Shown: positions 23,449-30,426, numbered from the stretch's first letter. The stretch: 32,344 bases of DNA from Oscillospiraceae bacterium (GCA_015067795.1 SVLU01000018.1:1-32344); one strand, 5' to 3'. Notes: generated by a model from the letters alone, not told the origin. Numbers and translations: made by a program.

Positions 23449-23604
23449 TTACTCTTCAGAGAAATCGTCTTTACCTACACCGCAGAGTGGGCATTCCCAA
23501 TCCTCAGGAAGGTCCTCGAAGCGTGTGCCTGCTGGGATGCCGTTATCAGGATCGCCGATTGCTTCGTCGTATACGTAACCGCAGATATTGCAAATATATT
23601 TCAT
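23449..23604 (-). CDS. Rubredoxin
   Basis: A 51-residue iron protein carrying one Fe(SCys)4 centre, used in cytoplasmic electron transfer, in anaerobes often to detoxify oxygen or peroxide. The two metal knuckles are '[11 protein letters not shown]' (Cys5, Cys8) and '[10 protein letters not shown]' (Cys38, Cys41), with the usual '[15 protein letters not shown]' between them. The ATG at 23604 is preceded by CGGAGG at good spacing. It has its own promoter and is transcribed alone toward the terminator at 23330. No rubrerythrin, superoxide reductase or flavodiiron partner lies next to it; the flavodoxin-like gene at 30543 is a possible but unproven redox neighbour. Confidence 0.97.
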   Translation of the reverse strand: MKYICNICGYVYDEAIGDPDNGIPAGTRFEDLPEDWECPLCGVGKDDFSEE

Positions 23605-23640
23605 GTGTTTATCCTCCGTTGTTTTTTATTTTATGGTTTG

Positions 23641-23669
23641 ATTATAGCATAAGTTTTATGCAGGAACAG
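23641..23669 (-). promoter_or_regulatory. Extended -10 promoter for rubredoxin
   Basis: On the minus strand, a consensus TATAAT (23646-23641) is preceded by TGC, an extended -10. The -35 region, CTGTTC at 17-bp spacing, is weak. Confidence 0.65.
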
Positions 23670-23677
23670 TGACTAAG

Positions 23678-24745
23678 TCACAGTAATGGATATTCGAAAG
23701 TATTTTTATCACTACTTATGGATTGAATGCGTACAGGAACGCAAAGCTCTTTTGCAATATCTAATAATGTTTGCATATTTTTATCTGACATATCTTTTCC
23801 AATATATATTTGTTTTACATATGGGAAAGGGTATTTGCCTATATGGTCTCTTTCCATAATCAACCGCCATTCGTGTTCTGCTCTATAATCATAAAATTTG
23901 GACGTAATAGAGCGATAATATTGAGATAAAAAGTTATCTGCATCTATGTCTATTTCTGAAATATGCATATGAGATTGCACAAAGCTATGAATTATATCGT
24001 CAAAATCAAATGTGGGGCGTTTCTTGTAGTATTTGACGGGGAGTAAATGTAAAATATCCCATGCACCCTTAATGTTTAATGGTGATAAAATATTGGAAAA
24101 ATTATATTCTACACAAAAACCAGTGTATTTTTCTGAGTAGTTTTCCCACATATTTCGATTGTCATAACTGGTTGTAAATGATGCAATTGCTAATGAGTCT
24201 CTAGGTGAAATAGAGAGTGAGTCAAGATACTTCTTAACTTGTTTGATTTGGGGAGAAAAGTCAATCTCAGGCAGTTTTTGTTTTCTCATTTGTATAAATT
24301 CCGCTTCTCCGAGCAAATCGACCAAATTTTTGTCTATTTCTTCCTGTGTATAATTCATATATGTTTCCAATGTTTCATACATCACAGAAAGATAATCTTC
24401 TTTATTTGGGATTTGTTCTCCTTCCTCAGCAGTAGCAAGTATTGCTTTGCATCCTGCTTCAATGGCAAAGAAGAATGTATACACAAGATCTATATGGGAC
24501 ATATCTGGGGTTGGTAATGTTGCATCAAACATATCCGGGAAGTTATGAGGATCTGCAAGCCAAATAGAATTGTTTTTAAGAGTGTCGAACTCATCATTGT
24601 TGCACCGGCGATATCGGTACAATGTTTTCTTTGGTAGATGCTTTAGATGTTCAAGAGCAATATTTTTTAATCTATCTATATCAGAATCGTTACTCTGATA
24701 CAAAAACTTATGTAATTCTGCCATATATTCAGGAGACATTTTCAT
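23678..24745 (-). CDS. DUF2971 domain protein
   Basis: A 355-residue soluble protein of unknown function. Family-type blocks are 'TLYRYRRCNNDEFDTLKNN' followed by 'IWLADPHNFPDMFDA', the central 'SFTTSYDNRNMWENYS' then 'YTGFCVEYNF', 'LLPVKYYKKRPTF', and 'RAEHEWRLIMER'; these conserved polar and aromatic residues suggest an enzyme or ligand-binding fold, but no activity is established to my knowledge. The gene is clearly more AT-rich than its neighbours and uses AAA/ATA/TTA-type codons more, which suggests recent acquisition. AGGG lies eight bases before the ATG. No clear promoter was found. It lies downstream of rny on the same strand, beyond the rny terminator, with half copies of family A repeats on either side of the rubredoxin-DUF2971 block. 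Confidence 0.85.
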   Translation of the reverse strand: MKMSPEYMAELHKFLYQSNDSDIDRLKNIALEHLKHLPKKTLYRYRRCNNDEFDTLKNNSIWLADPHNFPDMFDATLPTPDMSHIDLVYTFFFAIEAGCKAILATAEEGEQIPNKEDYLSVMYETLETYMNYTQEEIDKNLVDLLGEAEFIQMRKQKLPEIDFSPQIKQVKKYLDSLSISPRDSLAIASFTTSYDNRNMWENYSEKYTGFCVEYNFSNILSPLNIKGAWDILHLLPVKYYKKRPTFDFDDIIHSFVQSHMHISEIDIDADNFLSQYYRSITSKFYDYRAEHEWRLIMERDHIGKYPFPYVKQIYIGKDMSDKNMQTLLDIAKELCVPVRIQSISSDKNTFEYPLL

Positions 24746-24781
24746 AATTAATCCCTAGTTCCATAAAATTGTTTTTTTTAT

Positions 24782-24914
24782 TTCCCTCTCCGTCACGGCT
24801 CAAGCCGTGCCACCTCTCCCAGAGGGAGAGGCAAGAGGACTTGTACATACTTTAACTGCACCCCTTGGCTCTCCCTTTGGGAGAGCTGTCAGCGATAGCT
24901 GACTGAGAGGGAAA
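24782..24914. repeat. Family B palindromic repeat, variant copy 5
   Basis: Arms of the TTCCCTCTC...GAGAGGGAA and CTCTCCC-AGA-GGGAGAG / CTCTCCC-TTT-GGGAGAG type. The mini-hairpins are CACGGC-tcaa-GCCGTG and GTCAGC-gata-GCTGAC. In contrast to copies 1-4, the order of hairpins in each arm is reversed: the CTCTCCC hairpins are internal and the variable ones external. Confidence 0.8.
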
Positions 24915-24972
24915 TTATAATTATCCCGAAGGGATACCTCTTCTTTTCACTTTTCTATCTTCTCTTTTCACT
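24915..24972. repeat. Family A-like repeat, right half only
   Basis: An AATTAT linker, the mini-hairpin ATCCC-gaa-GGGAT, then a pyrimidine-rich arm ending TTTTCACT, comparable to the right half of copy 1 (which ends ATTCTTCACT). No left half is present here. It joins directly to the rny terminator. Confidence 0.6.
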
Positions 24973-24973
24973 A

Positions 24974-25005
24974 AAAAACGGTGTCCGTTTCCGGACACCG
25001 TTTTT
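24974..25005 (-). terminator. Terminator of rny
   Basis: A perfect 14-bp stem (24974-24987 with 24992-25005), 4-base loop, with A and T runs at the base, directly after the rny stop codon on the minus strand. Confidence 0.95.
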
Positions 25006-25007
25006 GA

Positions 25008-26561
25008 TTACTTCGCGTATTCCACAGCCTTGGTCTCTCTGAGGAGGTTGACCTTGATCTGTCCGGGGTAAGCCAGCTCGTTTTCGATCTTCTTTGCGAT
25101 CTCACGGGCGAGGAGTACCATTTCGTCCTCGCTGACAACGTCGGGCTTGACCATGATACGAATTTCACGACCTGCCTGGATAGCGTAGCTGCTGTCAACG
25201 CCCTTGAAGGAGTTGGTAACTTCTTCAAGCTTTTCAAGACGCTTGATATAGTTTTCGATATTTTCTCTTCTTGCACCGGGGCGTGCAGCGGAGATTGTAT
25301 CGGCAGCCTGAACGATGCAGGCGATGATTGTTCTTGGTTCAACGTCACCGTGGTGAGCTTCGATAGCGTGGATGATGTTTTCGTTTTCCTTGTACTTTCT
25401 TGCAAGGTCCACGCCGATAGTAACATGGGAGCCTTCGATCTCATGGTCAACTGCCTTACCAAGGTCGTGGAGGAGACCTGCACGCTTAGCGGATGGAATA
25501 TCAACGCCAAGCTCAGCAGCCAGCAGTCCGCTGACATGAGCAACTTCCATAGAGTGGTTCAGAATGTTCTGACCATAGCTTGTGCGATATTTCTGACGGC
25601 CGATGAGCTTGATAAGTTCAGGGTGCAGACCACGAACACCGGTCTCAAATACAGCACGTTCGCCTTCGGATTTGATGGTTGCATCAACCTCGCGGCGAGC
25701 CTTTTCAACCATTTCCTCAATTCTTGCAGGGTGAATTCTGCCGTCGAGGATAAGCTTTTCAAGAGCAAGTCTTGCAATTTCACGTCTGACGGGGTCAAAG
25801 CTTGAAATTGTGATAGCTTCGGGAGTGTCGTCGATGATAAGATCGACACCGGTAAGATTTTCGATGGAACGGATATTGCGGCCCTCGCGACCGATGATGC
25901 GTCCCTTCATTTCGTCATTTGGCAGAGGAACTACGGATACGGTAGCCTCGGCAACATGGTCAGCAGCACAACGCTGGATAGCCAGGGAAATAAGTTCTCT
26001 TGCCTTGTTGTCTGCCTCTTCTTTATAATGAGCCTCTATTTCCTTAACCTTCATAGCGGCTTCATGTGTAACTTCAGATTCGATGCTTGTGAGTAAGTAG
26101 GACTTAGCCTCTTCTACAGAGTAGCCGGAAATCTTTTCCAGCATCTCAAGCTGGCTGCGTTTCAGTACAGCAACCTCTTCTCTCTGAGTCTCCAGCTCAG
26201 CTAACTTCTTGTTAAACTGTTCGTTCTTGCGTTCAAGAGCGTCAGTTTTCTTGTCGAGATTTTCTTCCTTCTGCAGGAGTCTGCGTTCCTGCTTCTGGAG
26301 TTCGTTGCGTCTTTCTTTGACCTCGCGGTCATTTTCAAGACGAGCCTTGTGTATTTCTTCCTTTGCCTCCAGGAGAGCCTCACGCTTTTTGTTCTCGCCG
26401 GTCTTGATAGCGTCGTTGATAATTCTCTTTGCTTCTTCTTCAGCACTGGAAATCTCACGCTCAGCGACCTTCTTTCTGTATGTGACGCCGAGAATAAAAG
26501 CTATAATAAACACCAGTATGCAAACTGCCACACCGATGATGATTTTGACAGGAGTCGACAT
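25008..26561 (-). CDS. rny: Ribonuclease Y
   Basis: A membrane-anchored endoribonuclease that initiates mRNA decay and acts as a hub of the Firmicutes degradosome. The 517 residues comprise an N-terminal transmembrane helix (about 5-26), a long coiled coil (about 31-205), a KH domain with '[15 protein letters not shown]' (about 207-272), and an HD domain with the metal-binding HD at about 365-366 ('[14 protein letters not shown]'), ending in the family-typical '[16 protein letters not shown]'. I chose the ATG at 26561: AAAGGAGG lies 13 bases upstream, long but usable, whereas a GTG at 26573 practically touches the ribosome site. It is divergent from rpmH and has its own promoter. Confidence 0.97.
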   Translation of the reverse strand: MSTPVKIIIGVAVCILVFIIAFILGVTYRKKVAEREISSAEEEAKRIINDAIKTGENKKREALLEAKEEIHKARLENDREVKERRNELQKQERRLLQKEENLDKKTDALERKNEQFNKKLAELETQREEVAVLKRSQLEMLEKISGYSVEEAKSYLLTSIESEVTHEAAMKVKEIEAHYKEEADNKARELISLAIQRCAADHVAEATVSVVPLPNDEMKGRIIGREGRNIRSIENLTGVDLIIDDTPEAITISSFDPVRREIARLALEKLILDGRIHPARIEEMVEKARREVDATIKSEGERAVFETGVRGLHPELIKLIGRQKYRTSYGQNILNHSMEVAHVSGLLAAELGVDIPSAKRAGLLHDLGKAVDHEIEGSHVTIGVDLARKYKENENIIHAIEAHHGDVEPRTIIACIVQAADTISAARPGARRENIENYIKRLEKLEEVTNSFKGVDSSYAIQAGREIRIMVKPDVVSEDEMVLLAREIAKKIENELAYPGQIKVNLLRETKAVEYAK

Positions 26562-26660
26562 TGAAGTATACACACCTCCTTTTCTTCCTTATTATTAAAT
26601 TGACAAACAGGTATATATCTTCGGAAATGCCCCGATCATTTCGAAATTACATACATGGTT

Positions 26661-26689
26661 ATTTTAAATCCTATCAGGTATTATGTCAA
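26661..26689 (-). promoter_or_regulatory. SigA-type promoter for rny
   Basis: On the minus strand: a perfect TTGACA (26689-26684), a 17-bp spacer and TAAAAT (26666-26661). The predicted leader is about 90 bases and contains a GAAATG/CATTTC hairpin. Confidence 0.85.
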
Positions 26690-26870
26690 GAAATATTGTG
26701 CAATTTGATGTATAAGAAATTGATTATGTAAATTGCGTACGGAAGCACTCCCAGTGCCGGAGAAGGTACGATGAGCGGGAAACTATGGTACATGGGTGTG
26801 TTTACAGGGCGTGATATCTGATTTTTTCACAAAAATGAAGGCAAAATTTAATTTTTATGCCTGTGAGTTA
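26690..26870. other. Unassigned segment between divergent rny and rpmH promoters
   Basis: No gene is assigned. Bases 26736-26770 fold as an outer CGTAC/GTACG stem enclosing GCACT-CCC-AGTGC, and a T6 run follows at 26822-26827, but without a clear terminator hairpin. A minus-strand 35-codon frame (about 26692-26796, starting ATG) has a hydrophobic end but no ribosome site and runs into the rny promoter. No DnaA boxes (TTATCCACA) were seen. Confidence 0.4.
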
Positions 26871-26900
26871 TTGACATTTTATCTGTTTTCCATGTATAAT
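26871..26900 (+). promoter_or_regulatory. Strong promoter for rpmH-rnpA-yidD
   Basis: A perfect TTGACA (26871-26876), an 18-bp spacer and a perfect TATAAT (26895-26900). It gives a leader of about 100 bases that contains CCTGC-gtatt-GCAGG and CGGCAC/GTGTCG hairpins before the ribosome site. Confidence 0.92.
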
Positions 26901-27007
26901 AAATAGCCTGCGTATTGCAGGGAGCATTTTTGTCAACTACTTCGGCACATCCCAGAGGTGTCGATGTTGAGTATTAATTCAAGGAAAAGAAATAAGGAGG
27001 TGCCACA

Positions 27008-27142
27008 ATGCTCAGAACATATCAGCCAAAGAAGCGCCAGCGCTCCAAGGAACACGGTTTCCGTAAGAGAATGTCTACAAAGAACGGCCGCAAGGTATTA
27101 GCACGCCGCCGCGCAAGAGGCAGAGCAAGACTTACTCACTAA
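27008..27142 (+). CDS. rpmH: 50S ribosomal protein L34
   Basis: A 44-residue, very basic protein of the large subunit, with the invariant pattern '[19 protein letters not shown]' and the Arg-rich end '[12 protein letters not shown]'. The ribosome site AAGGAGGTG lies just upstream of the ATG. It heads the conserved rpmH-rnpA-yidD-yidC-jag cluster normally found next to dnaA; dnaA is not seen here, since the divergent upstream gene is rny. Confidence 0.98.
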   Translation: MLRTYQPKKRQRSKEHGFRKRMSTKNGRKVLARRRARGRARLTH

Positions 27143-27169
27143 GTCAAAAACTTATACTAATTGATTTTC

Positions 27170-27189
27170 AGGGCGGGCACTTCCGCCCT
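27170..27189 (+). promoter_or_regulatory. Hairpin between rpmH and rnpA
   Basis: AGGGCGG pairs with CCGCCCT around GCACTT, without a T run. It could be a processing or attenuation site that lowers rnpA expression relative to rpmH, as seen in other bacteria. Confidence 0.55.
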
Positions 27190-27211
27190 TGGGACTTGTG
27201 GAGGTAATCTT

Positions 27212-27559
27212 TTGAAGATAGTATCCATTAAAAACAACTACGAGTTCCGCAGACTCTACGCAAAGGGGGAGCGCATCGGCAGCTCCCGCATGGTGATATA
27301 CCGCCGTCGTAACAGGCTGGGCAGGAACCGGTTGGGTATCACAGTCAGCACTAAGCTTGGGAAGGCCGTCCATCGCAATAAGATCCGCCGCCGTTTACGT
27401 GAGATATTCCGCATTAACACGGATAAGCTCAATAGTGGCTGGGACATTGTTGTGGTGGCAAAGCAGAAAAGCAGATATTCTACCTACAGTGAGCTTGAGA
27501 AGGATTTTCTCATGTGCTGTCAGCGTATAGGCCTCCTAACTGAGGGGGACAACCAATGA
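27212..27559 (+). CDS. rnpA: Ribonuclease P protein component
   Basis: The protein subunit that assists the RNase P ribozyme in maturing tRNA 5' ends. The 115-residue basic protein has the substrate-binding N-terminus 'IKNNYEFRRLYAKGER' and the RNR-type motif 'RNKIRRRLREIF' at residues 55-66. The start is taken as TTG at 27212, because GTGGAGG lies seven bases upstream and upstream in-frame codons lack a site and conserved sequence. It overlaps yidD by four bases (ATGA). Confidence 0.96.
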   Translation: MKIVSIKNNYEFRRLYAKGERIGSSRMVIYRRRNRLGRNRLGITVSTKLGKAVHRNKIRRRLREIFRINTDKLNSGWDIVVVAKQKSRYSTYSELEKDFLMCCQRIGLLTEGDNQ

Positions 27560-27774
27560 AAAGGGTACTGATTTTTTTAGTCAGATTTTACCGCAAGAAC
27601 ATATCGCCCATGAAGCAGCCCTGCTGCCGTTATATTCCCACCTGCTCCCAGTATGCTCTGGAAGCTCTGGAAAAATACGGTGCGGTGAAAGGCTCGTGGC
27701 TGACGTTCAGACGACTTTTAAGATGTCACCCGTTTCACTTCGGCGAATACGACCCCTTCGATCCCGTACCCTAA
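27556..27774 (+). CDS. yidD: Membrane protein insertion efficiency factor YidD
   Basis: A 72-residue, membrane-associated protein that aids YidC-dependent insertion. It has the family pattern 'CCRYIPTCSQYALEALEKYG' and 'LLRCHPFHFGEYDPFDPVP', with a hydrophobic N-terminal helix. Its ATG overlaps the rnpA stop codon and it is translated in the same operon. Confidence 0.96.
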   Translation: MKRVLIFLVRFYRKNISPMKQPCCRYIPTCSQYALEALEKYGAVKGSWLTFRRLLRCHPFHFGEYDPFDPVP

Positions 27775-27791
27775 GATATGAGCTGAATTTA

Positions 27792-27920
27792 CTCCCAAAG
27801 TGTATACTGTGGGAGCTTTGTGCCTGTTTGCAGGTACAATGTCAGCAAATGATTTATGCCGTGTCCGCAAAAACGGCGTAAGTAAACGACCATCCTTTTT
27901 TACGGCAAACCGTGCCGTAA
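27792..27920 (+). promoter_or_regulatory. Structured leader between yidD and yidC
   Basis: Three consecutive hairpins lie in this 168-base gap: CTCCCA/TGGGAG with an inner AGT/ACT (27792-27815), TATGCCGT/ACGGCGTA (about 27855-27880), and TTTACGGCA/TGCCGTAAA (about 27898-27920). The second and third share the GCCGT/ACGGC element, so alternative pairing is possible. A 33-codon ATG frame (27839-27940) reads through the last two hairpins and stops two bases before the yidC ATG. Confidence 0.5.
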
Positions 27921-27942
27921 ACAAAAGGGAAAGGAATTAACT

Positions 27943-29100
27943 ATGAGTACAATCGCAAGGCCCTTTGGCCTGCTGCTTATGTGGCTCTATGAGTTCACAG
28001 CAAACTATGGTCTTGCAATCATCCTCTTCGGCCTTATTGTTAAGCTGGTTCTTCTCCCATTCCAGGTGAAGAGCAAGAAGAGCATGATGCGAACCCAGCG
28101 TTTCCAGCCTCAGCTTCAGGAGCTTCAGAAGAAGTACGGAAGCGACCAGGAACGTTACAATCAGGAAGTTCAGAAGTTCTATCGTGAACATAATGTCAAG
28201 CCTTTTGCAGGCTGTATCTGGACTCTGATTCCATTCCCTATCCTCATTGCTCTCTATCAGGCTATCCGTTACCCACTGACCATCATGATGGGTGTGGATG
28301 CATCCCTGCTGGAAGAAGGCGGTGCTATCGCTGTAAAGCTCAGCGAAATGGGCTTTACAACCGAGCTGTCCGCTGCATATCAGCAGATCGCACAGAGCCA
28401 GTTCATCACCAAGAATTTCAGCGCGTTTGCTGATCTTTCTGACAAGCTTCGTCAGGTAGACTTCACCTTCCTGGGTCTTGACCTGGGTTCACAGCCGCAC
28501 TGGAACTTCTTCCTGAATACTGACTGGTCCAACCCCGCAGTTTGGGGTGAGGCACTCGCTCTGTTCCTGATGCCTGTACTGGCAGCTGTTATCACATGGC
28601 TGTCCTCCAAGATGGCAAATGCAAGCAATCCTAACAACAATAATTCCGATGACCCATCCGCAGGTGCAATGAAGGGTATGACAACCTTCATGCCTATCAT
28701 GACACTTGTTATCGGTTTCATGATGCCTGCAGCTCTGTGTCTGTACTGGATTGTAAGCATGGGTCTCGGCGTAATTCAGGACTGGATCCTGAACAGACAG
28801 CTCAGAAAGAGCATGGCTGCCGAAGAAGCCGAGTACAAAGCACAGATCGCCGAAAAGGAAGCAAAGCTTGAGGCAAAGCGCAGAGAAACTGAACGTCTTC
28901 GCGCTGAAAACGCAACTGTTCAGAATAAGAGTACCTCCAAGGCAAAGGTGCAGAAGCTCCAGAAGGATGCTCAGAAGGCTAAGGCTGAAGAGTGGGAGCG
29001 TCAGCATGCTCCGGAGGGTGAGTCAAAGAACGTAAACCCAAGCAGAGTCGGCAGCCGTCCTTATGCAAGAGGACGTAACTACGATCCGGACAGATATTAA
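27943..29100 (+). CDS. yidC: Membrane protein insertase YidC/SpoIIIJ
   Basis: Inserts and folds membrane proteins, with or without SecYEG. The 385-residue protein has the Gram-positive-type five-helix core: a first segment with 'ANYGLAIILFGLIVKLVLLP', a cytoplasmic hairpin 'SKKSMMRTQRFQPQLQELQK', and the conserved late segment 'PAALCLYWIVSMGLG'. The extracellular loop after the third block is long (about 125-195). The position that usually carries the hydrophilic-groove arginine appears to be Lys34. No lipoprotein signal peptide is evident at the N-terminus, unlike Bacillus SpoIIIJ. The C-terminal tail (about 285-385) is a basic, Lys/Glu-rich coiled-coil extension. AAAGGAA precedes the ATG. 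It is followed by jag. Confidence 0.97.
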   Translation: MSTIARPFGLLLMWLYEFTANYGLAIILFGLIVKLVLLPFQVKSKKSMMRTQRFQPQLQELQKKYGSDQERYNQEVQKFYREHNVKPFAGCIWTLIPFPILIALYQAIRYPLTIMMGVDASLLEEGGAIAVKLSEMGFTTELSAAYQQIAQSQFITKNFSAFADLSDKLRQVDFTFLGLDLGSQPHWNFFLNTDWSNPAVWGEALALFLMPVLAAVITWLSSKMANASNPNNNNSDDPSAGAMKGMTTFMPIMTLVIGFMMPAALCLYWIVSMGLGVIQDWILNRQLRKSMAAEEAEYKAQIAEKEAKLEAKRRETERLRAENATVQNKSTSKAKVQKLQKDAQKAKAEEWERQHAPEGESKNVNPSRVGSRPYARGRNYDPDRY

Positions 29101-29150
29101 TCTGCAATATGGGCAGCGTTTGATAAGATACAACAGGAGAAAATACCTAT

Positions 29151-29861
29151 ATGTATAAATCAATTGAATACACCGGTAAGACTGAAGAAGAAGCCATCGC
29201 CGCAGCTCTGTCGGAGCTTAACCTGACTCGTGATGATGTCACCGTTGAGATTCTTGAGCGTGCGAAGGCAGGCTTCTTTGGTATCGGCAGCGTACCTGCC
29301 AAGGTCAGGGTCAGCTACGAGCTTCCTGAAACACTTCCGGAAAAGCTTGAAAAGTTCCTTAAGGGTCTTTTGGAGCATATGGACGTGGAAGCCGGTATGA
29401 CCATCGAGGAAACTGAGAGAGGCATCGGCGTTAACTTTGAAGGCGAGAACATCGGTTCTCTTATCGGCCACAGAGGTGAAACCCTTGATGCTATCCAGCA
29501 CCTGGCAAATTACACCGTTAATAAAAACTGCGAAGAGCGTGTCAGAATTTGCGTCGACGCTGAAAATTACAGAGCAAAGCGTGAGGACTCTCTCCGCCGT
29601 CTGGCAGAGAAGGTTGCGGCAAAGGTAAAGAAGTACCGCCGCAATATCACTCTTGAGCCAATGAACGCTTATGAACGCCATGTTATCCATGCAAGCCTGC
29701 AGGATGTTTCCGGCGTTACCACCTACTCCACCGGCACAGAACCTAACCGCCGTGTTGTAGTCGCTCTTGAAAGACAGCATAAGAGAGTTATGACTCCCCG
29801 TGAGGATTACAGGGAATACAACAGCTCCGTAACTTCGACCGCAAGTCGCGAATGGATTTAA
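29151..29861 (+). CDS. jag: RNA-binding protein Jag (KhpB/EloR)
   Basis: A cytoplasmic RNA-binding protein, in streptococci a partner of KhpA affecting cell elongation. The 236 residues show the Jag-N domain (1-52, with 'RAKAGFFGIGSVPAKVRV'), a linker, a KH domain with 'GSLIGHRGETLDAIQ' (about 85-150), and an R3H domain (about 155-215, 'ERHVIHASLQD' and 'NRRVVVALE'). AGGAG lies upstream of the ATG. Linkage to yidC is the normal arrangement in Firmicutes. The stop codon abuts the acpP ribosome site. Confidence 0.97.
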   Translation: MYKSIEYTGKTEEEAIAAALSELNLTRDDVTVEILERAKAGFFGIGSVPAKVRVSYELPETLPEKLEKFLKGLLEHMDVEAGMTIEETERGIGVNFEGENIGSLIGHRGETLDAIQHLANYTVNKNCEERVRICVDAENYRAKREDSLRRLAEKVAAKVKKYRRNITLEPMNAYERHVIHASLQDVSGVTTYSTGTEPNRRVVVALERQHKRVMTPREDYREYNSSVTSTASREWI

Positions 29862-29871
29862 GGAGGAAGCC

Positions 29872-30099
29872 ATGGTATACGAAAAGATCAGAGAAATCCT
29901 TTCCAGAGAATTGGATATCGAAATTGAAAAGATCAATCATGATACTCTTATCGTTGAGGATCTCCGTGCGGATTCCCTCGACATCGTAGAACTTATGATG
30001 TCCCTTGAAGACGAATTCAACATCGCCGTTCCGGATGACGGTCTCCAGGACCTGAAGACCGTTGACGATGTAGCAGAATTTATCGAAGGTCTTTTATAA
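29872..30099 (+). CDS. acpP: Acyl carrier protein
   Basis: A 75-residue acidic four-helix protein that carries fatty-acyl intermediates on a 4'-phosphopantetheine arm. The attachment site is Ser35 in 'LRADSLDIVEL'. AAGGAGGAAG directly precedes the ATG, ten bases after jag, so it is likely co-transcribed. Its position after jag is atypical: mnmE or a similar gene is more usual there, and acpP more often lies with fab genes, none of which are in the window. It could serve fatty-acid synthesis or a dedicated pathway; the sequence looks like a standard AcpP. Confidence 0.95.
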   Translation: MVYEKIREILSRELDIEIEKINHDTLIVEDLRADSLDIVELMMSLEDEFNIAVPDDGLQDLKTVDDVAEFIEGLL

Positions 30100-30106
30100 G
30101 CAGATG

Positions 30107-30138
30107 AAAAGGACGTCTCCAACAGGAGGCGTCCTTTT
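30107..30138 (+). terminator. Terminator of the yidC-jag-acpP unit
   Basis: A 14-bp stem with one G-U pair (30107-30120 with 30125-30138), AACA loop, with A and T runs at the base. Confidence 0.92.
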
Positions 30139-30248
30139 AGTTTGTCGAAAAGTATAAAACTTGTCATTGCGTGACAGCAACAGAGGTCTTGCAATCAAAA
30201 AAGCATCTTAATTATTTAAAAACACAAAATTCCTGCAACTGTTTCAGA

Positions 30249-30380
30249 TAAGATTCCCACGTCGCTTCGCTCCTCGGAATGACATGGGGAGGGAATTGTT
30301 CCTCGGAATGACATGGGGAGAAAAAGTTGCTCCTCGGAATGACAGAAGGGAAATGCTCCGCTCCCAGAAATGACAGAAGC
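30249..30380. repeat. Family D repeat cluster
   Basis: It begins with a 36-base unit (30249-30284) of the AGATTCCCACGTCGCTTCGC type, whose TCCTCGGAATGACA end recurs at 30300 and 30331 and in degraded form near 30361, a spacing of 29-31 bases. The GTCATTCCGAGG motif occurs in many unrelated bacteria as an intergenic repeat. The surrounding 400-base gap (30139-30542) otherwise holds two more stem-loops and the next promoter, and no gene. Confidence 0.75.
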
Positions 30381-30399
30381 GGGGTTTTCAACAGACCGT

Positions 30400-30426
30400 A
30401 CCTCTCTCTTCAGAGGGAGGTTTTTT
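30400..30426 (+). terminator. Terminator-like hairpin without an assigned gene
   Basis: A 9-bp stem (30400-30408 with 30413-30421, one G-T), TTCA loop and a T6 run. No gene ends just before it; it may be a fragment of a family B-type element or a backup terminator for acpP. A second 9-bp hairpin, CTAAAAGGA/TCCTTTTAG, follows at 30433-30454. Confidence 0.65.

Noticed and set aside
23678-24745. Antiphage defence gene (DUF2971)
   Set aside because: The AT-rich, isolated context is suggestive, but no partner defence gene, toxin motif or mobile-element gene is present, so a function cannot be supported.
26581-27007. oriC / DnaA-box cluster upstream of rpmH
   Set aside because: rpmH is often beside oriC, but no TTATCCACA-type boxes or dnaA were found; the divergent gene is rny.
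29160-29936. 258-codon minus-strand open frame opposite jag
   Set aside because: Jag has clear Jag-N, KH and R3H domains on the other strand; the antisense translation has none.
30271-30380. CRISPR-like spacing of short repeats
   Set aside because: Repeat cores are only about 14-20 bases and degenerate, the intervals are low-complexity and related, and no cas genes are present.
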